Shown here piece by piece: positions 1 to 9,500 of a DNA stretch of 21,619 nucleotides. The stretch is taken from contig MU070057.1 in assembly GCA_002284615.2 (NCBI GenBank), positions 11,843 through 33,461 of the forward strand, written 5' to 3'. The translations under genes and the position numbers were made by a program. Source of the stretch: Dunaliella salina (taxonomy: Eukaryota; Chlorophyta; Chlorophyceae; Chlamydomonadales; Dunaliellaceae). Numbering within the stretch: the stretch's first letter is position 1; each line of letters opens with the position of its first letter. The notes under the pieces were generated by a model. That model was not told the origin of the DNA. It ran no database searches and worked only from the letters and a program-made list of their open reading frames with translations.

Positions 1-500
1 TCTCCCTTTGAAGCCTTTGGCTGCTTATGGAGCGCCCTTTTCTGTCCCTAGGTATTTGCGTCTTAATTTAGGCAAGCATATGATGAGAAACATCGCACGC
101 TTTCGCTTGCATGCACACACCCTAAGGGTTGAGACATCACTCTGGCAGGAGCACACTTCAGTTTGTGATAAATGTGATCTTGGGGGACTTCAAGATGAAA
201 AACATGCTGTGTTCCTCTGTTCCTGCGGTCCTGTGTGTTCTCTTAGAAGGACTTATGAACATCTCTTTCCTGATTTCCCCTCTGCTCACAGAGTTCTTCA
301 AGACGAGACAAGCGCTTTTTACTACACTCAGGCTAGTTCTGAGGATGTCTTTCATTTCTTACAGGACCAAACTAATGAGACTTATCGTTTTATTTCTATT
401 CTCATGGATATTTATTCTTTGGATGGAACAGTTCATCAGGCTGAGCAGCCAAACAACCTGGCTGAAGGTCAAACCCAATTGTAACCAATTGAAACAAAAA
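1..500 (+). pseudogene. LINE-A fragment: C-terminal end of a non-LTR reverse transcriptase ORF
   Basis: An open frame runs from the window edge to a stop at 482-484. It carries the region after the RT core: an R-Y-L-R-L-N-L-G block, then R-F-R-L-H-A-H-T-L-R-V-E-T. A zinc-knuckle-like CxxC...H...C block follows (CDKC, then QDEKH, then FLCSC), the kind of tail seen at the end of many LINE polymerases. It ends in Q-A-E-Q-P-N-N-L-A-E-G. The same blocks recur at 18660-18180 on the minus strand, and the same C-terminal motif at 20268. This is therefore a dispersed retrotransposon family (called LINE-A here), not a host gene. The 5' part lies outside the window or is truncated. The frame is intact over 158 codons but holds only the C-terminus. 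Confidence 0.7.
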
Positions 501-509
501 TTGAAACAT

Positions 510-800
510 CCAAAAATTGACAACCATCATTAGCATTAGGCATGCCCATTATCTTCAGGGGGCTTCTGGAGAGAGTTTGCTGGGCGTGCGGCAATGGAGA
601 GCAGGAGAAGGAGAGTCCAGGCTGTCAGGAGCATGGCGGACAACCCTCCAAATCCTCGTTAGCTCTATTTCTGGTTCTCACCTAGGAGCTGTGTCTGGTG
701 CAAATTTTGAGGTCCCTCTGGTGAGGCCCCTGCTAGCCTGCTAGTTAGGGAAGCTTTCCTCAATGCATCCGTCTTCTGGCCTGCATTAATTTTTCTTTTG
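510..800 (+). pseudogene. 3' end of a REL-type LINE (ORF terminus and 3' UTR)
   Basis: A reading frame ends R-S-M-A-D-N-P-P-N-P-R-stop, with the stop at 660-662. A second copy at 19291-19321 ends R-M-A-N-N-P-P-D-P-Q-stop. Both are followed by a related 3' sequence, including a 'ggtgaggc' stretch. From memory, this N-P-P-D-P-type ending closes the ORF of a green-lineage LINE family that also carries the nuclease block seen near 18816-18915. Only the last tens of codons survive here, next to the LINE-A fragment. The left boundary is uncertain. Confidence 0.45.
721..800 (+). repeat. Direct repeat, copy 1 (second copy 1060-1140)
   Basis: The start 'gtgaggcccctgctagc' and the end 'cttctggcctgc...tttcctttt' recur at 1060-1140 as 'gtgaggcccctcctagc' and 'cttctggcctgcgcag'. 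The interior is less alike. This looks like a second 3' UTR piece of the REL-type LINE rather than a separate element. Confidence 0.55.
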
Positions 801-1059
801 ATATTGATTCTAGGTGTAAGGGTACAGCAATCCAAAAGCTTGGGCAATCAGGAGCAAGCGTTTCACTTTCTACTAGTAGAGGGTGCCTCTGACTGCTGTA
901 TCATGCATCCCCTCCACCATCGAAGATAGTCTAGGTAAGTTTTTCTGTCCTTTTCCTTCCTTCCTTGGCATTAACAGTTGTAAGCCGCTCCGCCTTCAAT
1001 TGAAACATCCTGTTCAATTGATACAGTGCCACTGCAAGCTTATATTGTGGACCGTTTTG

Positions 1060-1140
1060 GTGAGGCCCCTCCTAGCTTGCTAGCTAGGGGACCCTCAATT
1101 TACGCGCGCAGCTTCTGGCCTGCGCAGACTTTCCTTTTCT
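1060..1140 (+). repeat. Direct repeat, copy 2 (first copy 721-800)
   Basis: About 80 bp similar to 721-800, in the same orientation and 339 bp downstream. No coding potential is visible. Between this and the minus-strand gene end (1141-1642) I see no gene, only A/T-rich unique-looking sequence that may be the far 3' flank of that gene. Confidence 0.5.
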
Positions 1141-1642
1141 AACATGGATCACGATGAGAGCACAGGACGGATTTAGAATCCATGCAGATACAAAGGAAGG
1201 CCTTGAACAATTGCAAAGGCATGCACTCCAGCCGAGCATGATGTTCCTGCCAAACCTGCATCAAGCTTCGGAACATTTGAAGGCAGTGTAAAAGAAAAAA
1301 ATATATCAATGAAATCCATGTCATAAATACGTAGCACAATTTCAGGACTGAGGGACTCCGAGGGTCAACACAGCAAGTGATAGGAGGTCGGGCCTGGCTT
1401 CTTTGGAATCCGCCACCACGCCATCAATTCAGTCAACTCTTCACAAAGCCATTTTAATGCAAAATATACGTATTTTACTTCCTCATGGTGCTGTGCCAAA
1501 CCTAGATTATTCTTCTATGTGCATAAATAATCAACCTGCAGCCTACAGGCTTGCACTCAACACAGTTACTACACTGAACGTATAAACAGCTGCAATTCTA
1601 TGCTAGAGGCTGTCCAGGGCTGTCCACGAGACTAGGACATGC

Positions 1643-1647
1643 TTACA
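1643..1647 (-). terminator. Candidate TGTAA polyadenylation signal of the minus-strand gene
   Basis: The plus strand reads TTACA, so the transcript has TGTAA about 185 nt after the stop codon at 1832-1834. TGTAA is the usual poly(A) signal in chlorophycean algae. A five-base match arises often by chance, so this is only a candidate. Confidence 0.3.
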
Positions 1648-1831
1648 CTGTTAAGTTACTACTTAGCGTCAGAACGCAAGCATCACATGCCCCAAACAGG
1701 GCAGCCACACCTGTTGCGGCGCATCCGTGCATCCGATAATAAAAGAGCTATGATGACTGTGATGGCATGCCAAAATGTGCACCTTGGTGCATCAGTTGCT
1801 GCTATACCTCCACACTCAACACAGCCTCCCC

Positions 1832-3327
1832 TCACTCTGCTGTCGGTCCCATAGGATCGAACTTCGGTGTTTGCTTGACCTCGCTTGCAGGCAGCGTGCG
1901 GCCTACCGAGAACTGAGTGTCATCTTGAGGATCTACAGGCACCTGAGGCTCATACCGCGTGGTGGTCAGCCTAACGTACCCTAGGCCCGTGCATACCAGA
2001 CACTTGTTCAGCCCACCGCGTCCACGCCCATTCCTGCTGTTTCCCGGACGATGCCGTACATAGCCTGTGCCGCTACACGATGCACACTTTTCCTCATACA
2101 CATACACTGGGGTCTGCGCGTGTGCATGTGTGCATGAGTGTGCACAGGTGGATGGGTGGGTGCAAGCATGCACGTTATGTGTGGAGGGGGGGGTAGCTGG
2201 GGAGTTTGTATGTTACAAGGAAAATGGGTGAGGGTGAAAGTGCGCTGGTCCCCGAAACAAGATAGACAGGCTTGCACAACTCTTATTAGTTAAATCATGT
2301 CTCATTGTTATAATTGCAACGCAAAGCAGCGCTGGTTAACGTCTGAATTCTGAAGCCCCATGCAAGCACTTGGTCTTGTTTGAAATGAAAAAGTGCAGGA
2401 AATCAAGTCATTCTTGTATTCATTTGCACACATGCTTAAAAAGCACACTTTTTGGCATGAAAGCACCTAGACAAATAAATGGATGAATAAAGGCTGGTGC
2501 TTGTGGACAAGGAATGCTGAAAAGAGCCAGCAACACTATTCGTGATGAGAAGACTTGTGACGAACTCTGATGTTTGCACCTACCCGGCAGTTGTACATCA
2601 TGGGATCACATTTCAGCTCCTCTTCGTCTACAATCTGCAGTCAAACGTGGTGGAGTTCAAATGATGAGATTTTGGGCTTAGCGATGTAACCTTACCTTAC
2701 CTTACCTTTGGGCTTGGCGTCTCACAGCGGAGGACCATCCCATTTCTGGCGTTGTCTAGAGAATCCATGAAGGTCATGAGGGCCAGTGATGCAACAATAT
2801 AAAAATGCATCAAGGCCCATGCCAAGGTTCAATACCTTTGCATTTAGCTACAACAAGGAAAGCACGTCATGTTTTAACATCGCGTTGGTCGTTACAGAAC
2901 AATACAAACAAGACTTTTACCTAAGAAGCATGTAAGTTTTCAACATGGCATTCAGCGCTACAAAGCAAGAAGACTTCACTTTCCCGCGGGATACTGAACC
3001 CACCTGTCCTGGCTTGGGCAAATTCTTGTAGGGTGTGAACAACGACAGAGGCAGACTCTTAATCTTTTGCAAATGCCTGCGTAAGAGGTGAGAGGTAAGG
3101 GAGCATTCAGTCCCGTGTAACCCTGTTCAAAAAGAAATGATTACTTGGGTGCTCGAGCCAACTCTTTGCACGCACTTGTTGTCCTCAGACGAGCTGCCAT
3201 CTTGACTGGCAGCCTTCACAACTCCTGATAGGCACCCTCTTCTCTTGCTCCTCAGGCTGTATATCTCAGGCTTTCTTAACAAGGAGCGCGTGAGCCCGTT
3301 TGAAACCAGGCTCCCATGAATCAGCAT
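1832..3327 (-). CDS. Plastid-type protein with a half DnaJ-like zinc finger, 4 exons, 185 aa
   Basis: Exons on the minus strand are 3327-3176, 3076-3004, 2634-2584 and 2113-1832 (152, 73, 51 and 282 nt; 186 codons with stop). Donors are gtgcgt, gtgggt and gtaggt; all acceptors end in cag; all phases join. Residues 1-48 are rich in S, R, K and L, like a chloroplast transit peptide (inference). Residues 52-75 form a K/P-rich segment, and residues 76-92 include C-D-P-M-M-Y-N-C. The last exon has C102-A-S-C105-S-G-T-G and C130-L-V-C133-T-G-L-G, separated by an R/G-rich loop. This is the CxxCxGxG pattern of DnaJ cysteine-rich domains, but with two motifs, enough for one zinc site, instead of four. 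No J domain is present. Small plastid proteins with such fingers serve in photosystem or Rubisco assembly, but I cannot name this one. An in-frame TAA lies upstream of the chosen ATG. It diverges from the phosphatase gene. Confidence 0.75.
2671..2719 (+). mobile_element. Tail-only LINE-C insertion flanked by a 13-bp target-site duplication
   Basis: TTTGGGCTTAGCG (2671-2683) and TTTGGGCTTGGCG (2707-2719) flank 23 bp that read ATGTAA followed by CCTTACCTTACC-type repeats (2684-2706). The same ATGTAAcCTTACC tail ends the LINE-C copies at 12933-12950 (minus) and 20693-20712 (plus). The insertion is therefore the extreme 3' tail of a LINE, in intron 2 of the zinc-finger gene and antisense to it. 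Confidence 0.65.
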
Positions 3328-3508
3328 CCAAGATATCCGAACAACTTAATGTGAGTAGCAGCAGGCTCACTCAGTCAGAGAGCCTCAAGAAGGGGAGCAC
3401 TTGGTTACAACCTAGATGATGATATGAGTCATTTCGGCATTTGACTCTTGGAATCGATGCTTGCTTTGTACGGCAATCAACAATCTCGTTTCTATTTAAA
3501 TTTTCAAG
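3328..3508. promoter_or_regulatory. Bidirectional promoter between the zinc-finger gene and phosphoserine phosphatase
   Basis: Only 181 bp separate the two divergent start codons, so both promoters and both 5' UTRs must share or overlap this interval unless further non-coding 5' exons exist. It contains the palindrome ATGAGTCAT (3424-3432), a perfect GCN4/AP-1-type bZIP site. TATTTAAA (3493-3500) lies too near the phosphatase ATG (3509) to serve as its TATA box for that start. Each ATG has an in-frame stop upstream (TAA at 3497-3499 for the phosphatase). No experimental start site is known to me. Confidence 0.5.
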
Positions 3509-6500
3509 ATGTATGCGCAATCGATGCTGGGCAAATACCAAGGAGGAACTGCTTTTAGGATATCCCGGCACATCTCAAGACATCAACCATCGTCCAAAAG
3601 AAAGCTGAGCAGGATGGCAGCAGCAAGTCAACAACCAGGTCAGGAAATGTGTGAGAAGCACATGTGCATGCATGCAAGCGCACACATGCAATTCTCAACT
3701 TCAACATCATGACCTTCTTGACGCATCACACTGTCTGACATGCACCCTGATTGCAGCAAATTTAACATCTGCACCCTCGGCCGAGTGCCTGAAAGCCTTG
3801 AAGTCTGCTGATGTGAGTGCAATGCAAGTTGCATTGAGCAGGAGTTCCTTTGTTCTCTCCACCCCTCCTCTCACATAGGCCCAGCTCACATGCTCGCAGG
3901 CTGTTGCGTTTGACGTTGACAGTACATTGTGAGTCGTGGGATTGCTTCCATTTGTGTAAAAATTTGACCACAAATGTCAGGCAAATACATCAGCATGCAA
4001 GTTTTTCCATGCAATTTTCTCCTCTACCTGCAGCTGTGAGGATGAGTCCATTGATGAGCTTGCTGCCTTTATGGGAGTTGGCGAGCAAGTTGCTGCAATG
4101 ACAGCCAGGTACTGTGCCCTTCAGTGGCTTTGAAATGTTGACGGGGTCAGAATTTAAGACTCAAAAGCTTTTTCAGATGTAGCGAGGATCATAAACGATG
4201 GCCATGATGTTGCTGGTGGATGCACTGTTCTCTCACAGCTCTTGCTTGAACATGCTGTTGGAAAGGGACATGGTGGTTTGATCCGTTTTTCAAGAGTCTT
4301 GGTTGATGACATTGCAAGGAAAGGACACATGTATCTGACTTATCATTATTACAGACGATTGCTTATGGAACAGACCCACCAGAAGAGGAGCACTTCCTAC
4401 AAAAACGAGGAGACAAGGGACAGGCTGAACAATCCTGGATGGAGGCCTGGCATTTGTGAGCTGGCCATCCCCACACATGGTGTTGCTCATCGCTCTTCGA
4501 AAATTCTGAGCAACAGCGCTGCGACTCCAGAGCGTCAACGCTCCAGTGGAGGCCCCTTTGACCAGGAATGCTTGTTTTCATCAGCCTTGAATTCCATTTG
4601 CTGGCAGAAATGCCTTTCAACAGAGGTTCCATTGCTCAGGAACGCTTGTCTCCATCAGGCTTGAATTCCGTTTGCTGGCAGAAAGGTGCGAGTTGCAATT
4701 CAGCAGCTCCTTCTACTGGACAGTTCTCACTCGCCCGTGATGCAATGAATGTGCATGGATCTTCATTTATGCACACTAGCTGCATGCAATGAGTTTACCA
4801 AACTTGGTGTGGATGCAACTTTTCGCGTAAAAACCTACCTTCTCATTTATCCTGGGATGCTGTGGCCATCTCAATTGCAACTGCTGTTGCTTGGCCTTTG
4901 GGCGTTCTGAAGACTGTCCTTGCGTGCCAGGGACTTAAGTGCCGCATGTTGGTGTGTTGGCCGACTCCTCAACTTCATTGGAGTACCTGGACAAAACTGA
5001 AATGCAGCGTGACCTGCAGTGCAGCCTGCTGAGCAAACAGAGCCCCGCATCCGTGTTGCGATAACGCGCATGACTTCCTGAGCTCTCTGCTAGAGAAAGC
5101 AAAAGCCTGCATGACTTTGTGAGCCCTTTGCTTCTAAAAAAAAAGAGTAAAAGTCTGCATGACTTTCTGAGCTCTTTGCTAAAAAAAAGTGAAAGCCTAC
5201 GTTGGACAGCAACCAGCGTGCATGAAGGAAAGACCCAACAGTCAGCACTAACGCAAACAGTGAGTCCCACGGGCTCTCTGCTTGCCTTGCATGTAGCGTG
5301 ATGGGGGGCACTACAGAACTCAAGTCAGACACTCAGCTTGCGCTGAGATGTACAACACGGGCTGTGTACTGGCTGGTGTTACATCGGCCTAATGAGCTAG
5401 GCGCAGGACAAGGGGGGCATCATGGACGCAAGGTTGGCACTCAACTTGTGCCGAGATGTACAGTACTGGCCATGTACTGCCTAGCATTATTTCAGCCTCA
5501 TAAGCTGTGCTGTGCGCAGGGCAACGGGAGGCACCCTGGACTTCAAGCCAGTACCCCTGGTGTTATATCAGCCTGATAGCCTGTGCTGCGCACAGTGCAT
5601 TGGGGGGCACCCTGGACTTCAAGTCCAACACTGTCTCTGCTTGATAGTCTTCGCTATGCACAGGGCAAAGGGGGGCACCATGGGCTTTAAGACAGCATTC
5701 TTGGTGTCATATCAGCCTGATCAGCTATGCTGTGCACAGGGTGTAGGAGGGCACCATGGACTTACGGTCCAATTTTGTTTCAGCCTGTGTTGTGCGCAGG
5801 GCAATGGGGGGCACCATGGACTTCAACTCCAATTTGTATCAGCCTAATACCCTGTGCTGTGCGCAGGGCAATGGGGGGCACCATTCAAGTCCAATGTTGT
5901 ATCAGCCTGATAAGCTATGCTGTTTGCAGGGCAACGGGGGGCACCATGGGCTGTAAGGCAGCACTCCTGGTGTCATATCAGCCTGATCAGCTATGCTGTG
6001 CGCAGGGTGAAGGAGGGCACCATGGACTTCAAGTGCAATTTTGTTTCAGCCTGTGTTGTGCGCAGGGCAATGGGGGGCACCATGGACTTCAAGTCAGCAC
6101 TCAGCTTGCGCCTGAACGTCATGAAACCCTCCCAAGCCACCGTCCAGGAATTCCTCACAGCACACCCTCATCGTTTGAGCAAAGGTAAGACTCGCAGCGC
6201 GAGAATCTTTGCTGATACGCCCAGTGTGCCGAACTGATATGTTCATTACTAATGGGGGCAAGAGCCCCAATGGTAGGGTGTTGTAAAGTGTTGTAAATAG
6301 GATTGTTAAAAGAAGGGTTGAGAAGTTGGCAAAAGAGGCTTCAAAGAGGGCTAAAGAGGCCCCAAAGAGCCTCAAATGACCCTCTCTTGCCACATGCCTA
6401 ACCCTCTTTACCCTAACCTTGCTGTAAAGCTTTTGATTTTATACTCCCATTTCATTCAACACTACAGGTTAGGGTATCGCCTCTCAGGAGTACTGCCTCA

Positions 6501-9500
6501 GTCTGCTCTTGCAGTGGTACTTGTTGGGTGTCTGCACTTACGCCGTAAGGTGTGCCAAAATTTCTATTTTTCTAGCTCGGCCTGACCAAGCTGCACACAA
6601 AAGCTCCTTCCACCCCATCGCCATGGTCAAGGTATCCCAATTGAGGCGTACACTCATTGCCTGAAGGATAGGCTAAGGTAGGGTAGGTTTTCATAGCTGT
6701 GCCGGTTTACAAGGGGAGCTTGGCTGAAGCAAAAAAAATTGCACTGCCTGCAGGCATCCCACAGCTGCTAGAGGTGCTTAAATCTCAGGGCAAGTCTGTG
6801 TTCCTTGTCAGCGGCGGATTCCGCAACATCATCCACCCCCTCGCCCACAGCCTACAAATCCCCGAGGAGAACGTGTTTGCCAACAACATTTTGTTTGATG
6901 TGAGTCCGCTTTGGAGCGTTTCTTCCTTTAATGAGCACGTTTGACAGACGCAACACACAGCCTGGACTTGAGTTTGCCTGATTAGGCTTCAGTGCATGGA
7001 TATCCATGAGTGGGCAAAGAAAGCCATGAACAAGGTGCCCCTGGAAAGAGTCTGGAATTCAAATTGAAAAGAATCTGATACATGGGAATAGAGTGTCTGA
7101 GCAGTGGCAGAGAAGGCCAAAAAGGCCTTTTCCAGCTCCTTTTGAGCTTCTTCAGGATCCTGTTTGGTGAAACCTTCACCTTTGTACCGCCATGGAATGT
7201 GTGGGCTGAAAGTTTGCAGATGAAAGCGCGGCTAGTCCAGCAACAGGTTAGAAAGTCCTTGCTGACAGTGTCAAGCATGCTCAATGGCAGTGCAAGAATC
7301 TCGCTTGAAGCACCCCCAAAGCATGCATCCTCGCTCATCTGGAGCTCCTCCAAATCATGCATCTTTTGCCTATTTGAAGTTCCATGCAGCATATAGGAGG
7401 CGGGGCATCCTCATGGGCCACGGAGCTTTTAGGACCCTTGTTAAAAAGATCTCAGCTCATTAGGTTGTAAACACTTAATTGCTGCTCCTTTTCCTGCACC
7501 ATGCACAGAGCACCATGCGCTAGCTGTTCGTGCCAAAGAAAGGAGCCATACTTGCTGCCCACTGGGTCTCAAAGATGCAGGAAGCTGGTTGCTGCCTTGG
7601 TGTGTTGCAAACATGCATAGCAACTTATCCTGTTGAGCTGTTCCTACTCAATGAAGCATGGATGCGTTCCCTTCTGTCTGTGCGACTGACTCAAAGGTCA
7701 TGCTTGATCACAGGAAAACGGTGCTTACAAAGGGTTTGATGAGAATGAGTTCACATGCCGCAGCGGCGGCAAGCCGGCAGCCCTGAAGCACATCAAAGTG
7801 AGTGTGTGCTTGCATAGATTAGTCTTAGTGGTTGCAAATAGAAGTGGAGGCAAGCCGGCTGCTCTGAAGCGCTTCAAAGTGTGTGTGTTTGCATAGTCAC
7901 AGTGGTTGCAAATGGAAGTGGAGGCAAGCCAGCAGCCCCAAAGCCCATTATAGTGAGTGCATGCTTGCATGGTTGTAAGTGAAGGAAGCAGCCTTCCATT
8001 TCATTCCAAGACAGACGTTTTTGCCTAAGCTATTTTATGGCCTACACCTTGTAGTTGGATGCATGGCTCATCTCTCCTAGCAATGAAAGATCCACAACCC
8101 CATGCATGGAAAATTTCAGCGTGTCTTTGTGCCTTGGTGGTGTGGACCCATGCATGGAGGACTTCAGCGTGTCTTTATGCCTTGGTTGTGTGGACCCCAT
8201 GCATGGAGAACTTCAGCGTGTCTTTATGCCTTGGCTCTGTGGAACCCATGCATGGAGAACTTCAGCGTGTCTTTATGCCTTGGTGGTGTGGACCTCATGC
8301 ATGGAGAACTTCAGTGAGTCTTCATGCCTTGGTGGTGTGGAGTTCTACATCCATGTGGTGACCGCCTATCATATGTAGTATCGGCATTTGCTTATAGCGC
8401 GATATATATGACATAGCGCTATATAGCGCTATATGGCGCTATATAATTTGGGAAATAGTGATATATGCCGATCTACAAGTTTGGCTGAAATACAAATATG
8501 ATATAGCGCTGTATCGCAAAAAGCGCTCTATAGCGCTATAGGTTTGGCTCGTATAGCGCTGCATGCCGATCCCTAACCATATGATGGATTTGCAATGCAA
8601 GAGGGTTTGTGTGTCGGCTTGTACTGTGCAGAGCAGGGTTATAAAGGCAGTCCTGCTGTCCAGCTGCAGCTTGGTTTGCCTCGGGATGTTCCTTCACAGT
8701 GGCTTGTTGACAATCCCATGTCAATCTATTGAGGCCACCTCACCCGTTGTCCGCACCATGTTGGAAATCCAATGTCCTGCTGGGCATTAACCGTCTTACC
8801 TGTTGCCTGCGCCACGTTGAGATCCTTGCGTGGCATGTTGCCTCGTCACCTGTTGCCTACACCATGTGGGGAATCTGGTGTCGCACATGTTGCCACTGTC
8901 TGTGCTCATAGCCAATCTGGTGTCACACATGATGCCACTATCTATGCTCATAGCCTTGCCAACGTCAGACAGGCAGTGCGCTCCTGCACAAAAATGTGCA
9001 TGTTGGCTTGTTATTTCCTTCCGTAGCTGCGAGGTTTTGCTGGGCACGTGGAGGCAGGACTCCTCACTCCAGCCTGGCCCTCACTGGGATCCAATGCTCT
9101 TACATCTGTGCTGCATGCTAACATATTTCACTGCATATGTTGCCCAAGCAACGTGGCAAGTAGCAAGGCAGGACTCCTCATTCCAGCCTGGCCCTCACTG
9201 GGATCCAATGCGCTGTGCTCCGTGCGATCGTTTTGCTTACATTTGTGCTACGTGCTATTATCTTGCTCACGTCTGTGCTCCATGCTGTCATGCTGCTTCC
9301 GTCTGTGCTACGTGCTATTATTTTGCTTACATGTCTGAGCTATTGCTATCATTTTGCTTACGCCTGTGCTACGTGCTATCACTTGCTTACATCTGTGCTA
9401 TGTGCTATCTTTTTGCCACATATCTTGCCCAAGCAATGTGGCAAGTAGCAAGGCAAGCTTTAAAATTGTTCTGGAAGGATGCCCGCAAACCATATCCTGC

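Larger units (their letters stand above)
4109..5297 (+). other. Intron 4, 5' part: no gene, two short tandem repeats
   Basis: No exon-like coding is recognised. An open frame at 4242-4664 shows no family motif and overlaps a tandem duplication, so I treat it as chance. The donor gtactg at 4109 is weak but fixes the correct reading frame into exon 5. The two repeats are listed separately. Confidence 0.6.

Noticed and set aside
1403..1585. Short plus-strand ORF in the 3' flank of the zinc-finger gene
   Set aside because: No motif; 60 codons is expected by chance.
4242..4664. A 140-codon ORF inside intron 4
   Set aside because: No motif, no splice-site context that keeps the phosphatase frame, and it runs into a tandem duplication. 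Exon 4 joins exon 5 cleanly without it.
5298..6237. Overlapping ORFs of 66-153 codons with repeated G-G-H-H-G-L or G-T-M-D-F motifs
   Set aside because: They result from translating the exon 5 edge array in the wrong frames. Only 6066-6184 is supported as exon.
8055..8378. Three overlapping ORFs with repeated H-A-W-R-T-S-A-C-L-Y-A-L or similar units
   Set aside because: The 48-49 bp repeat lacks stops in several frames; there is no splice or family evidence, and it lies within an intron.
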